From contig JBEGTT010000022.1 in NCBI GenBank assembly GCA_041179245.1, positions 1 through 44,896 on the forward strand: a stretch of 44,896 nucleotides of DNA, read 5' to 3'. The position numbers and the translations under genes were made by a program. Shown one piece after another: positions 8,351 to 17,358 of this stretch; positions within the stretch are counted from its first letter, which is position 1, and each line of letters begins with the position of its first letter. Below the pieces are notes generated by a model. The model was not told where the DNA came from, ran no database searches, and saw only the letters and a list, made by a program, of their open reading frames with translations. The stretch comes from JBEGTT01 sp041179245 (GTDB lineage: Bacteria > Pseudomonadota > Gammaproteobacteria > Burkholderiales > Rhodocyclaceae).

Positions 8351-9499
8351 ATGGATTTTCAGTTGTTCTGGCGAAACATTCGCTTCTCAATACTGGGAAT
8401 GGGCATGCTGGGTTACGCAATAGCCACTTTCGGGTATGCGGCGGAATCTTCAATATCTTTAATTCGTTTGACGTCGACCCAGATTAAATCCCTTGGGATT
8501 GAAACTCGGCAGGGTGTGACCGCTAATAGCGCTCGGCAGGGAGGTTTTCCCGGCCAAGTGGTGGTGCCGCATGAACAAATGCGATTGTTAAGTACACCAT
8601 TCCCGGCATTAGTCGAACAGATCTACGGTGCCCCTGGTCTGGCAGTGAAAAAAGGTCAGTGGCTTTTCCGCTTGTCGGTTCCACAAGCGCTTGAATTGCG
8701 GCGGGACCGTGAACAGGCCGCTGCAGCCAATTTACTGGCTCAGCAATCTTTGAAGCGTGACGAGTTATTGTTTGCTGAAGGCATTATTGCCGAATCCCGT
8801 TTGCAGGCTACCCGTGCCTCAGCAGTACAGGCGGGAGCCTTATTTTCTGAACGGCAGGACGCTCTGAAATCAGCGGGTTTGGTGGAGTTGGGTAACGGTT
8901 TGTTTGAGTTACGTGCTTCGCTCGATGGGGTCATTCTTGAGCAGCGTGTGCAGGTGGGGCAGCGAGTGGATGCTTCAGAATTGCTGGGAAAAATTGGTCG
9001 GATGAATATCCTATGGGTTGATTTTCAGGTGCCGGCGAGTACGGCAACCTATCTGAAAGTAGGTCAGGCTATTGAAATTCCAGCCAAGCAACTTCATGGC
9101 AAGCTCATTGCGGTTGGGCGAGCCGTGGATGCAAGCCAAAGTGTTCAATTGCGGGCGAGGATTGAGCTGGGGCGCGAGCAATTGGCGCCGGGACAATCGG
9201 TTGAGGTGGTGCTGGCAGAAAATGGGCAAGTTAGCTCGGCTGCGGGATTATCTGGCCTACGTTTGCCGTCGGCAGCACTGGTTCGTCACCAAGGTGGGCA
9301 TTTTGTGTTTTTGCAGGCGGCTAGTGAACGTACACAGACAGTATTTCAGCCTCAGTCCGTTGAACTACTGGGTCAGAATGGTGATGATGTTTTGGTGAAA
9401 GCACTGGGCAAAACCGCCATTCCCTTAGATAAAGCTAATGTGGTGACACGTGGAACATCTGGACTGAAAGCCATCTGGATTGGCGTTGGTCGTGAATAA
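8351..9499 (+). CDS. RND efflux periplasmic adaptor subunit (CusB/CzcB-like)
   Basis: A 382-residue membrane fusion protein. It has an N-terminal signal or anchor (about 10-31, ending GYAAES), a split barrel-sandwich/lipoyl region with a short helical hairpin (about 60-200, rich in Q, A and L) and beta-barrel and membrane-proximal domains. In RND systems this protein bridges the inner-membrane pump and an outer-membrane channel. The pump gene follows after six bases, so the two form a pair. No methionine- or histidine-rich metal-binding N-terminal stretch is visible. No outer-membrane factor (CusC/TolC-like) is encoded in the window, so the channel must come from elsewhere. It opens the operon that ends with the two-component kinase. 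No clear promoter was identified in the 92 bases upstream. Confidence 0.88.
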   Translation: MDFQLFWRNIRFSILGMGMLGYAIATFGYAAESSISLIRLTSTQIKSLGIETRQGVTANSARQGGFPGQVVVPHEQMRLLSTPFPALVEQIYGAPGLAVKKGQWLFRLSVPQALELRRDREQAAAANLLAQQSLKRDELLFAEGIIAESRLQATRASAVQAGALFSERQDALKSAGLVELGNGLFELRASLDGVILEQRVQVGQRVDASELLGKIGRMNILWVDFQVPASTATYLKVGQAIEIPAKQLHGKLIAVGRAVDASQSVQLRARIELGREQLAPGQSVEVVLAENGQVSSAAGLSGLRLPSAALVRHQGGHFVFLQAASERTQTVFQPQSVELLGQNGDDVLVKALGKTAIPLDKANVVTRGTSGLKAIWIGVGRE

Positions 9500-9505
9500 G
9501 CGTCT

Positions 9506-12500
9506 ATGTTAAATCGCCTGATTGAGTTTTCACTGGGCCAGCGTTTGCTGGTGCTGCTATTGGCGGCCATGCTAGCTGTTTTCGGCGTCCATGCATTTTT
9601 AGAACTGCCAATTGATGCCTTCCCGGATGTGTCTACGACCCAGGTCAAGATCATTCTTAAAGCGCCAGGGATGACACCCGAGGAAGTGGAAGCCCGTATT
9701 GCGGTGCCTATAGAACAGGAAATGCTAGGAATTCCGCACGAACACTTACTTCGCTCCACCTCAAAATATGGCCTAAGTGACATCACCATTGATTTCAACG
9801 ACGGTACGGATATTTACTGGGCACGGCAGCAGGTGAGTGAGCGTTTAAATGGGGTGATGGATGATTTGCCCCATGGCACCACGGGTGGCATGGCGCCGAT
9901 TACAACTCCGCTGGGTGAAATGTTTATGTTCACCATTGAGGGTCCCATTTCCAATACCGAGAAACGGACCCTGCTCGATTGGGTGATTCGTCCTCAGTTA
10001 CGGACCATTCCTGGTGTTGCTGATGTCAACAGCCTTGGCGGCGAAGTGAAGACTTACGAAGTGGTGCCGGATACGCTGGCGCTGACCGCTCGTGGCCTCA
10101 ATCTGGGTCAATTGCGCAGCGCACTCGAAGAAAATAATCGTAACGATGGTGCTGGCCGGTTGGCCGATGCCGAGGAGGCTTTGCTAGTGCGTGCTGAAGG
10201 CGCCATTCAGTCGTTGGACGATGTGCGGGCGATTGTCTTGTCATCGGCGCGAGGGGTGGTTCGCTTGGGTGACGTGGCTCACGTTCGATTTGGTAGTCTT
10301 TCACGTTACGGTGCGGTGACCCGGAATGGAGAAGGTGAGGCCGTTGAAGGGCTGGTGTTGGGTTTGCGCGGGGCGAATGCACAAGCGGTTATTGCTGCTG
10401 TCAAAGCGCGATTAGCCGAGTTGGGGCCAAGCCTGCCCGAAGGGGTGGAGATCAAACCTTTTTATGACCGTAGCCATTTGGTTGAGCGGGCAATTAGTAC
10501 GGTTTCCCACGCATTACTAGAGGCCATTGTGCTGGTTGTTGCGTTGTTGCTGGCTTTTCTGGGTAGCGTCAGACCGGCCTTGGTGGTCGCGGTGATTCTT
10601 CCTTTGTCTGCTTTGGCTACTTTTATCCTGATGCGGTTTTTCGGCTTGTCAGCTAATTTGATGAGCCTAGGCGGTTTGGCGATTGCGATCGGTATGTTGG
10701 TCGATGCTGCCGTCGTGGTGGTTGAAAATGTTGAAACGCGACTGGCGCATGATCTTCATACAGCGGGGCATAAACAGCCCATTTTGCCCTTGGTTTATAA
10801 AGCAGCGAGTGAGGTGGCGGTTCCTGTGGCATCTGGTATCGTCGTCATCATCATCGTATTTTTGCCTTTGCTTAGTTTGCAAGGACTGGAGGGCAAGATG
10901 TTCGGGCCGGTGGCGTTAACCATCGTATTTGCTTTGTCGGCTTCATTGCTCTTGTCGCTGACGGTAGTGCCTGTGTTGGCATCTTGGTTGCTCAAACAGG
11001 GTGAGCATGAGATCGAAGAACCCTATCTGGTTCGCAAGCTGAATGCTTGGTATGCCGACTTGCTTGAATGGGCATTAATTTCGCCACGGAAATTGTTTAT
11101 GGGTGCTGCTGCTGGTTTTTTGTTGGCGTTGGTGATTTATACCTTGTTGGGCAAAACCTTTATGCCGACGATGGATGAAGGTGACATGATTATCCAGCTC
11201 GAAAAATTGCCGTCGATTGGCTTAGAGCAGACCGTGGTGATAGACACTCGTATTCAGCAGGCTATTTTGGAGCAGGTGCCCGAAGTGGCAGGGGTGGTGG
11301 CACGTAGCGGAGCTGATGAACTGGGCCTTGACCCGATGGGGCTGAACCAGACAGATACCTTTTTGGTGTTAAAACCGCGTGACCAATGGCGAAAATCTGA
11401 TCCAGAATGGTTGAAAGATCAGTTGCGTAAGGTGTTGGAAGATTTTCCGGGAATTGGATTTAGTTTCACCCAGCCTATTGATATGCGGGTTTCCGAAATG
11501 TTAACCGGGGTGCGCGGTGATCTGGCGATTAAGGTTTTTGGTCCTGACTTGCAGGCACTGAATCATCTGGCAGGTGAAATTACCCAAGTGGTTAAAGGCG
11601 TACCAGGCGCAGAAGATACCTTCACGCTTAAAAACGACGGGGTTCAGTATTTACGAATTCGGATTGACCGGCTGGCGGCGGGGAGACTGGGTTTGAATGT
11701 GCAGGATATTCAGGCAGAACTGCGTACCTTGCTAGAAGGGCAGCCCATGGGGAGTGTGCTTGAACAAGGGCGTCGAATTCCTTTGGTCGTTCGTGGAAAT
11801 GAAAGTTTGCGCGCCTCTCCCGCAGATTTCGCCGCCCAGCGGATCACCACGCCGGCAGGAGGAAGTGTCCCGCTGTCTGCAGTAGCCAACATTGAACGGG
11901 TCGATGGCCCGGTGAAGGTGGATCGGGAAAATGCACAACGTTACGTGGTGGTGCAGTCCAATGTTCGGGATCGTGATTTGGTGGGTTTTGTCGAAGAGGC
12001 GCGACGGTCAGTTGTGGCCAAGGTGGTGATGCCTCAGGGCTATCGGCTGGTATGGGGAGGTCAATTTGAAAACCAGCAGCGGGCCGCAGCAAGATTGGCG
12101 TTGGTTGTACCGGCGTCACTGGTGCTGATCTTCTTCCTCTTGTTTTCAACTTTTGGCTCTGTCCGACAAGCCGTATTGGTGTTGGTTAATATTCCCCTGG
12201 CATTGATCGGTGGTGTGCTGGGTTTGGCTATTTCTGGGGAGTACCTTTCGGTGCCGGCATCCGTCGGATTCATTGCCCTGTTGGGTATTGCAGTACTTAA
12301 CGGGGTGGTGATGGTGACTTACTTCAATCAACTGGCTACCCAAGGTATGCCGCTGGAGCAGGTGGTTCGCGAAGGGGCCAAACGCAGATTACGCCCGGTT
12401 TTAATGACCGCAAGTATTGCGGCTTTTGGTTTGTTGCCTTTGTTGTTTGCGACTGGCCCCGGTTCTGAGGTTCAGAAGCCACTGGCCATCGTGGTGATTG

Positions 12501-12577
12501 GAGGGCTGGCCTCTTCAACGGCTCTCACACTGTTGTTACTGCCGGTTTTGTACCGACGATTTGGAATCAAAAATTAA
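9506..12577 (+). CDS. CusA/CzcA-family RND efflux transporter, inner-membrane pump
   Basis: A 1023-residue RND permease with the duplicated layout: one N-terminal helix, a large periplasmic loop, six helices, a second loop and a final helix block. The TM4 proton-relay motif is AIGMLVDAAVVVVEN, with D400 and E407. By eye this resembles the Cu(I)/Ag(I) (CusA-type) signature AIGx3DAA more than the DFGx3DGA signature of CzcA pumps. The second periplasmic loop, however, has a CzcA-like stretch (LDPMGLNQTDTFLVLKP), and positions that I align with two of the CusA methionine triad are Gln. Substrate is therefore unclear: a metal cation by family, with mixed motifs. It is coupled to the adaptor gene upstream and the HD-GYP gene eight bases downstream. 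The ribosome binding site is weak. Confidence 0.9.
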   Translation: MLNRLIEFSLGQRLLVLLLAAMLAVFGVHAFLELPIDAFPDVSTTQVKIILKAPGMTPEEVEARIAVPIEQEMLGIPHEHLLRSTSKYGLSDITIDFNDGTDIYWARQQVSERLNGVMDDLPHGTTGGMAPITTPLGEMFMFTIEGPISNTEKRTLLDWVIRPQLRTIPGVADVNSLGGEVKTYEVVPDTLALTARGLNLGQLRSALEENNRNDGAGRLADAEEALLVRAEGAIQSLDDVRAIVLSSARGVVRLGDVAHVRFGSLSRYGAVTRNGEGEAVEGLVLGLRGANAQAVIAAVKARLAELGPSLPEGVEIKPFYDRSHLVERAISTVSHALLEAIVLVVALLLAFLGSVRPALVVAVILPLSALATFILMRFFGLSANLMSLGGLAIAIGMLVDAAVVVVENVETRLAHDLHTAGHKQPILPLVYKAASEVAVPVASGIVVIIIVFLPLLSLQGLEGKMFGPVALTIVFALSASLLLSLTVVPVLASWLLKQGEHEIEEPYLVRKLNAWYADLLEWALISPRKLFMGAAAGFLLALVIYTLLGKTFMPTMDEGDMIIQLEKLPSIGLEQTVVIDTRIQQAILEQVPEVAGVVARSGADELGLDPMGLNQTDTFLVLKPRDQWRKSDPEWLKDQLRKVLEDFPGIGFSFTQPIDMRVSEMLTGVRGDLAIKVFGPDLQALNHLAGEITQVVKGVPGAEDTFTLKNDGVQYLRIRIDRLAAGRLGLNVQDIQAELRTLLEGQPMGSVLEQGRRIPLVVRGNESLRASPADFAAQRITTPAGGSVPLSAVANIERVDGPVKVDRENAQRYVVVQSNVRDRDLVGFVEEARRSVVAKVVMPQGYRLVWGGQFENQQRAAARLALVVPASLVLIFFLLFSTFGSVRQAVLVLVNIPLALIGGVLGLAISGEYLSVPASVGFIALLGIAVLNGVVMVTYFNQLATQGMPLEQVVREGAKRRLRPVLMTASIAAFGLLPLLFATGPGSEVQKPLAIVVIGGLASSTALTLLLLPVLYRRFGIKN

Positions 12578-12584
12578 GCTGAGC

Positions 12585-13850
12585 ATGATGAAAAACAACA
12601 CATTTAGCCGTCGTACGGCGATTCGCATTGGTTTGGTCAGTTTTCTTCTGGCGCTAATCGCCAGCCCGATTACGTGGTTTGTCGCAAAAGAAAATGCGGA
12701 GGAAGAAACAGTTTCACTGGCGATGGAGGAGTCGCGGCGACTCTTGAACGAATTTGACGCAATCCAACTTCACCGGGGGAATGCCGCACAACAGGCTCAA
12801 CAAGCGGCCGATGCCATTTCCGGTGGCTTGTTCGATATTGCCGAAATTTATAATGCCCAAGGCCAGAAATTGGCAGAATCTTTGACCGATTCTGGAGAGG
12901 CAATTGAGGGTTTCTTGCCTAAGCACGGCAGTCCAAGCTACCAAGCGGCTACGTATGAAAGCTTACGTTTGCCTGATGATCGCTGGATTTTGAGGGTTTT
13001 TATTCCGATTCGGGCTGATGAGCTGAATTCGGCGATTACCGGTTATTTCGAAGGGGTTCGCGTTATTCCTGTCTGGCAGGAAGAGCAGATCTGGCAGGAT
13101 GCTTTTGCCCTGGCTCTGATTGTTGCGCTGGCTTCGTTGTTGTGTGGTGCGGTGATTTACCCTGTGGTGGTTCACTTATCTCGCGACAATGAACGTAAGG
13201 CACGCGAAGTGCTGGATTCACATATTTCGATGATGGAAGCGCTGGGCCGAGCGATTGCCAAACGGGATTCTGATACCGGCGCGCATAACTACCGGGTGGC
13301 TTGGCTGGCCGCGAGTATTGCCGAAGAAATTGGGGTTCAGGACCATGCGATGCAGGCGTTGATTATCGGTAGTTTTTTGCATGATGTGGGCAAGATCGGT
13401 ATTCCTGACGCCATTTTGTTGAAACCAGGGCGACTTGATGATGCCGAAATGGACGTCATGCGAACTCATGTCGACTTGGGTGGAGAGATTGTCCGGGACA
13501 TTGGCTGGCTCAATGATGCCGCTCAAGTGGTGATGTGCCATCACGAAAAATGGAATGGCACAGGCTATCCAAGCCGTTTAGCTGCAGAGAATATTCCGCT
13601 GGGGGCACGGATTTTTGCCATCGCGGATGTGTTTGACGCACTCTGTTCCAAACGCCCCTATAAAGAGCCGATGAGTCTGGAAACGGCGATGGGGATTGTT
13701 CATACCGATGCGGGCACCCATTTTGACCCCACTATTGTTCCGGTATTTCTTGAGCTAGCCCCCGCGCTTCATGCCCGGCTGAATGGTTGCGATGAAACTG
13801 CTTGTCGCAAATTGCTAGAGCAGAAAATCGTCAAGCATTTCGGTTTCTAA
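12585..13850 (+). CDS. Membrane-anchored HD-GYP c-di-GMP phosphodiesterase
   Basis: A 421-residue protein with a membrane helix near the N-terminus (about 15-38), a periplasmic region (about 39-175) and a second helix (about 178-205). A complete HD-GYP domain follows (about 215-400). The metal-binding HD pair is H266-D267 in FLHDVGKIGIPD, the second site is HHEKWNGTGYP and the GYP triplet is residues 327-329. The domain hydrolyses c-di-GMP to pGpG and GMP, so this is probably an active enzyme controlled from the periplasm. The frame is open upstream into the pump gene, but the tandem ATG at 12585/12588, eight bases after the pump's stop, is the likely start. Its place between the efflux pump and the two-component genes suggests co-expression with efflux. 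Confidence 0.9.
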   Translation: MMKNNTFSRRTAIRIGLVSFLLALIASPITWFVAKENAEEETVSLAMEESRRLLNEFDAIQLHRGNAAQQAQQAADAISGGLFDIAEIYNAQGQKLAESLTDSGEAIEGFLPKHGSPSYQAATYESLRLPDDRWILRVFIPIRADELNSAITGYFEGVRVIPVWQEEQIWQDAFALALIVALASLLCGAVIYPVVVHLSRDNERKAREVLDSHISMMEALGRAIAKRDSDTGAHNYRVAWLAASIAEEIGVQDHAMQALIIGSFLHDVGKIGIPDAILLKPGRLDDAEMDVMRTHVDLGGEIVRDIGWLNDAAQVVMCHHEKWNGTGYPSRLAAENIPLGARIFAIADVFDALCSKRPYKEPMSLETAMGIVHTDAGTHFDPTIVPVFLELAPALHARLNGCDETACRKLLEQKIVKHFGF

Positions 13851-13868
13851 AAGACGGAAGGGCTAATC

Positions 13869-14525
13869 GTGCGAATCCTTTTGGTAGAAGATGATCCGCA
13901 ACTGGGCGATGGGCTTAGTGTGGGATTACGCCAGTCAGGGCTTGCTGTGGACTGGGTGAAAGATGGGTATGCCGCTGATCTTGCCCTCCAGTCTGAAAGT
14001 TTTGACTTAGTGGTACTGGATTTAGGTTTGCCTCGTCTTTCTGGCATGGATGTCTTGAAGCGAGCGCGTGACCGGGGTCAAAGCGTACCAATTCTGGTGT
14101 TAACCGCTCGTGATGCAACGGGTGATAAAGTCTCCGGCTTAGATGCGGGTGCGGATGATTATTTAGTTAAACCGATTGATCTAGATGAGCTGACCGCCCG
14201 TATTCGTGCACTGGTGCGTCGGAGTGCTGGACGGGCTGCGCCACTGCTGGTTGTTGGTGAACTTGCGTTGGATCCGGCGGCCCACGAAGTTACTTTGGCG
14301 GGCCAACGCGTTGAATTATCAGGCCGGGAATTTTCGTTGCTGCAAATGCTGTTAGAAAGCGCAGGTCGGGTGTTGACCCGCAGTCAACTGGAACAATCGC
14401 TTTATGGTTGGCAAGAAGAACCGGATAGCAACGCGCTGGAAGTGCATATTCACCATCTACGCAAGAAGCTGGGGAGTGATCGGATTAAGACCTTACGGGG
14501 CGTGGGTTACACCATTCCCAAATGA
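13869..14525 (+). CDS. OmpR/PhoB-family response regulator (QseB/PmrA-like)
   Basis: A 218-residue two-domain regulator. The receiver domain has the acidic pocket EDD (7-9), the phospho-acceptor D51 in LDLGLP, T79 and K101 in DYLVKP. The C-terminal half is a winged-helix DNA-binding domain ending HIHHLRKKLG and RGVGYTIPK. The start is GTG at 13869, with a GAAGG-type ribosome binding site six bases upstream of it. It overlaps the sensor kinase by four bases (ATGA), so the two form a cognate pair. Lying at the end of the efflux operon, it most likely controls that operon, by analogy to CzcRS and CusRS. The operator was not identified. Confidence 0.93.
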   Translation: MRILLVEDDPQLGDGLSVGLRQSGLAVDWVKDGYAADLALQSESFDLVVLDLGLPRLSGMDVLKRARDRGQSVPILVLTARDATGDKVSGLDAGADDYLVKPIDLDELTARIRALVRRSAGRAAPLLVVGELALDPAAHEVTLAGQRVELSGREFSLLQMLLESAGRVLTRSQLEQSLYGWQEEPDSNALEVHIHHLRKKLGSDRIKTLRGVGYTIPK

Positions 14526-15859
14526 AAACAGTCTGGTTTTCGCTCCGTCGTCGTTTGCTGGCGCTCCTGATAGGGGGTGTCTCGGTGGCATGGTTGGTGA
14601 CGTTGGCTTTCAGTTATGTGGATGCCCACCATGAAGTTGATGAATTGTTTGATGCCCAATTGGCTCAGACCGCACAGGCCTTATTGGTGTTGGTGGGGCA
14701 TGAAGTTGATGACGATGTTGAGGATATGGGCAGTGGCGCTCATAAGTATCAACGTAGCCTACACTTTCAAATCTGGCGGGCAGATGGCCAATTATTTCTA
14801 CGCTCGAACAATGCACCGCTGGAACCCTTGACGAGCAGCGATGGGTTTTCCGAGACTCGGCAGGCGGATGGCCATTGGCGTTATTTCAGTCAATGGAATG
14901 CTGAAAAAACCTTGCAGGTTCAGGTGAGTGAAAACCACACTATCCGTGATGAGTTGATTGGTCATATTGCTTGGCGCTTGTTGTTGCCAGCGCTGTTCGG
15001 TTTGCCTCTGATGGGCCTTTGGGTCTGGGTTGCCACCCATCGAGGTTTGTCCAGTCTGGATGGTATTGCACGTCAGATTGCGAGTCGGGAGCCTCAGCAA
15101 TTACAAGCGGTTACCCCGGCTACGGCCCCGGAAGAAATCCGACCGATGCTAGAGGCGTTGAATGGCTTATTTCAACGGGTTGATGAAGCATTGGAAGCTG
15201 AACGTCGGTTTACCGCAGATGCGGCCCACGAACTGCGAACGCCGTTGGCGGCCTTGCAGGCTCAGCTTCAGGTGGCTTTGCGCGCGCGTGATGACACAGA
15301 ACGGGATACTTCCTTGGGCCAGCTTCAACTTGGGTTGGTTCGAGCGGGGCATCTCGTAGATCAAATGCTTTTGCTGGCTCGCTTGGAGCCAGAGTCCGGC
15401 GTACCTAACCCGGTATGGGTCGGGTTGTCTGAAATTGCCGAATCGGTGTGTGCTGAACTGGGGATTCAGATTCTGGCGCGCAATCTGGAGTTTGATTTAC
15501 AGGGTGATCCAGTGGTGCAGGTATTTGGTCAGCCGGATTGGTTGCGGGTGTTAATCCGTAATCTTGTGGATAACGCGGTGCGCTATTCCCCGGAAGGCGG
15601 CAAGTTGAATGTCGTGGTAGAAGCCAATGCTGACGGGGTTTGCCTGAGGGTATCCGATAGCGGGCCGGGTATTCCACCGGATCAACGAGAAGCGGTACTA
15701 AAACGGTTTTATCGACTTCATCAAGGCAAGCAACCAGGCAGTGGTCTGGGATTGGCGATTGTGCAGCGAATTACCGAACTTCATCGGGCGAAACTTTTAC
15801 TAGACGACTCACCAGACGGAGGATTGACGGTGAGTGTTCGGTTTCAAAATTCCATTTAA
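14522..15859 (+). CDS. Sensor histidine kinase (QseC-like), partner of the upstream regulator
   Basis: A 445-residue membrane kinase. Helix 1 is about 12-33, a short periplasmic sensor about 34-147 and helix 2 about 150-170. A HAMP-like linker follows, then the dimerisation/phosphotransfer domain with H236 in TADAAHELRTPLAAL, then the ATPase domain. The ATPase has the N box (RNLVDNAVRYSP), G1 (DSGPGIPP) and G2 (GSGLGLAIVQ). All catalytic motifs are present. The periplasmic part contains HH (36-37), H60 and clusters of D/E (EVDDDVEDM, 61-69) that could bind a cation. That would suit a metal-efflux operon, but it is inference. Its last four bases overlap the 3' end of dprA on the other strand. 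Confidence 0.93.
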   Translation: MKTVWFSLRRRLLALLIGGVSVAWLVTLAFSYVDAHHEVDELFDAQLAQTAQALLVLVGHEVDDDVEDMGSGAHKYQRSLHFQIWRADGQLFLRSNNAPLEPLTSSDGFSETRQADGHWRYFSQWNAEKTLQVQVSENHTIRDELIGHIAWRLLLPALFGLPLMGLWVWVATHRGLSSLDGIARQIASREPQQLQAVTPATAPEEIRPMLEALNGLFQRVDEALEAERRFTADAAHELRTPLAALQAQLQVALRARDDTERDTSLGQLQLGLVRAGHLVDQMLLLARLEPESGVPNPVWVGLSEIAESVCAELGIQILARNLEFDLQGDPVVQVFGQPDWLRVLIRNLVDNAVRYSPEGGKLNVVVEANADGVCLRVSDSGPGIPPDQREAVLKRFYRLHQGKQPGSGLGLAIVQRITELHRAKLLLDDSPDGGLTVSVRFQNSI

Positions 15860-16974
15860 CCCGTCCGCTGATAACAATCACCCGACGTAGCCACAATCCA
15901 TCCCTGCATTTCCAGTTGGAGCAGTTGCCCAAGTGCTTCCTGAGTCGACAGGCCGGTGCTGGTGACAATGGTGTCAAATGATGTTGGTTCGTAGGCCACC
16001 GCTTTGAGTAGATCAACGAGTTCCGGAGATAGTGGTGGAGCCGATGCTGCCTTATTAGTTGGCTGGCGGCGATTGGATTTGGCAAGGTAACCAATTTCTT
16101 CGAGCACATCGTCGACGGTTTCAACCAGCTTCGCCCCTTGTTTAATCAGCCGATGGCAACCTTTGGTTAGGGGGGAATGGATTGATCCGGGAATCGCCAT
16201 GACTTCTCGCCCCTGTTCGATAGCCAGTCGGGCCGTCACTAGCGAACCGCTTTCGAGGGCTGCTTCAACCACCAGCACGCCACGAGAAAGGCCGGCGATA
16301 ATTCGATTCCGGCGAGGGAAGTTAGCGGGCAAGGCAGGTGTTCCTAGGGCGAATTCGCTGACAACAACCCCTTCGGCAACAATACGTTCGGCCAGAGCAC
16401 GATTACGCGCTGGATAAAGTCGATCTGCGCCGGTGCCAATGACGGCTAATGTTTTGCCGTTGCCTTGTGACTCAAGCGCGCCTTCATGGGCGGCGGCATC
16501 AATGCCCATCGCTAGACCGCTAATGACGCTATAACCCACCTCGCTTAAGGTGCTAGCGAAGGCCTTGGCGGTTTGTCGTCCTTGGGTGGACGCGTTACGA
16601 CTGCCCACAATGGCGATGCCGGGTTTTTCGAGTTGGGCTAGGTTGCCCCGCACATAGAGCAAAGAGGGTGGGTCGGGTATATCCAGTAGGGCGGCGGGAT
16701 AACGAGGGTCGTTAAGGGCCAGAATGGTATTACTCGGTTGGGTGGCCCATTCAAGAGATTGGTCGACCAAGGCATCCACCGTGTTGTCCAGCAACAGCTC
16801 CGCTTTGGCACCAATGACGCTTCGCCAAGCGGTATAGCCCATTGCGAGAACTTGTTCCGGCAGCCCAAAGGCTTGCATCAACTTACGTTGGGATTCGCCG
16901 CCTAAGCCGGGAATGGAGCACAGTTTTAGCCACGCGGCGAGTTCGGCAGAAGATGCGGGTTCGGAAGGGGACAT
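15856..16974 (-). CDS. dprA: DNA processing protein DprA
   Basis: DprA (Smf) protects incoming single-stranded DNA and loads RecA during natural transformation. The Rossmann core is clear: GSRNASTQGRQTA, then VISGLAMGIDAAAHEGAL, then PARNRALAERI and FPRRNRIIAGLS. A SAM-like region lies at the N-terminus and a winged helix at the C-terminus (FDTIVTSTGLSTQEALGQLL). The ATG at 16974 gives 372 residues. An upstream in-frame TTG at 17022 would add 16 residues. Neither has a strong ribosome binding site. In many betaproteobacteria dprA sits divergently from def-fmt. Here a toxin-antitoxin pair lies between them and reads in the same direction as dprA. The smg and topA genes that often follow are absent from this side. 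Confidence 0.93.
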   Translation of the reverse strand: MSPSEPASSAELAAWLKLCSIPGLGGESQRKLMQAFGLPEQVLAMGYTAWRSVIGAKAELLLDNTVDALVDQSLEWATQPSNTILALNDPRYPAALLDIPDPPSLLYVRGNLAQLEKPGIAIVGSRNASTQGRQTAKAFASTLSEVGYSVISGLAMGIDAAAHEGALESQGNGKTLAVIGTGADRLYPARNRALAERIVAEGVVVSEFALGTPALPANFPRRNRIIAGLSRGVLVVEAALESGSLVTARLAIEQGREVMAIPGSIHSPLTKGCHRLIKQGAKLVETVDDVLEEIGYLAKSNRRQPTNKAASAPPLSPELVDLLKAVAYEPTSFDTIVTSTGLSTQEALGQLLQLEMQGWIVATSGDCYQRTG

Positions 16975-17051
16975 GGGGCGCTTAGTTAAATGACATTCGT
17001 ATTTTCCCAGCAGATGGGCCAATCGGCAAGCGAATCTACTTACCCGAGGAA

Positions 17052-17068
17052 TAAACCCCTAGGGTTTA
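17052..17068 (-). terminator. Short hairpin whose loop is the toxin stop codon
   Basis: On the minus strand TAAACCC pairs with GGGTTTA around the loop TAG, which is the stop codon of the ParE-like gene, followed by TTCC. It is a 7-bp stem without a proper T-run. It may weakly terminate the toxin-antitoxin transcript before dprA or slow the ribosome at the stop. Confidence 0.35.
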
Positions 17069-17349
17069 GGCAGTTTCCTAGCAGTGTGAACTACATCAAC
17101 CACTTCCCATACTTCGTCATCAAGTTGACGAATGAAAGCAACGTAAGGGAGATTTCTGATCACTAGCTTGCGGGTTCCAGAGAATATCTCGCTGGCAGGA
17201 ATGCTCATGGGATGCCTGCCAATTTTCTCAATCTGCTGCCAGATTCGGTTTTGAACCGAGTCGGCAACTTGCCGTCCTGCTTCAAGCTCATACCAGAGGA
17301 TAATTTTCTCTAGGCTACACAGTGCAAAATCAGACCATTGGATAACCAT
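17059..17349 (-). CDS. RelE/ParE-family toxin
   Basis: A 96-residue basic protein of the RelE/ParE superfamily. It begins VIQWSDFALCSLEKIILWYE, has the central KLVIRNLPYVAFIRQ strand region and ends VVDVVHTARKLPKP, the usual C-terminal pattern. Family members either poison gyrase (ParE) or cut mRNA on the ribosome (RelE); which applies here cannot be decided by eye. The gene starts nine bases after the antitoxin stop codon, as in a standard two-gene operon. Its stop codon is embedded in a small hairpin. The pair sits between dprA and def, a position more often occupied by a LysM-protein gene in related genomes, so it looks like an insertion. Confidence 0.85.
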   Translation of the reverse strand: MVIQWSDFALCSLEKIILWYELEAGRQVADSVQNRIWQQIEKIGRHPMSIPASEIFSGTRKLVIRNLPYVAFIRQLDDEVWEVVDVVHTARKLPKP

Positions 17350-17358
17350 ATGCGTGGC

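Noticed and set aside
12498..12584. Upstream extension of the HD-GYP gene into the pump gene
   Set aside because: The extra 29 residues are cysteine-rich and overlap conserved pump codons. The tandem ATG at 12585 is the sensible start.
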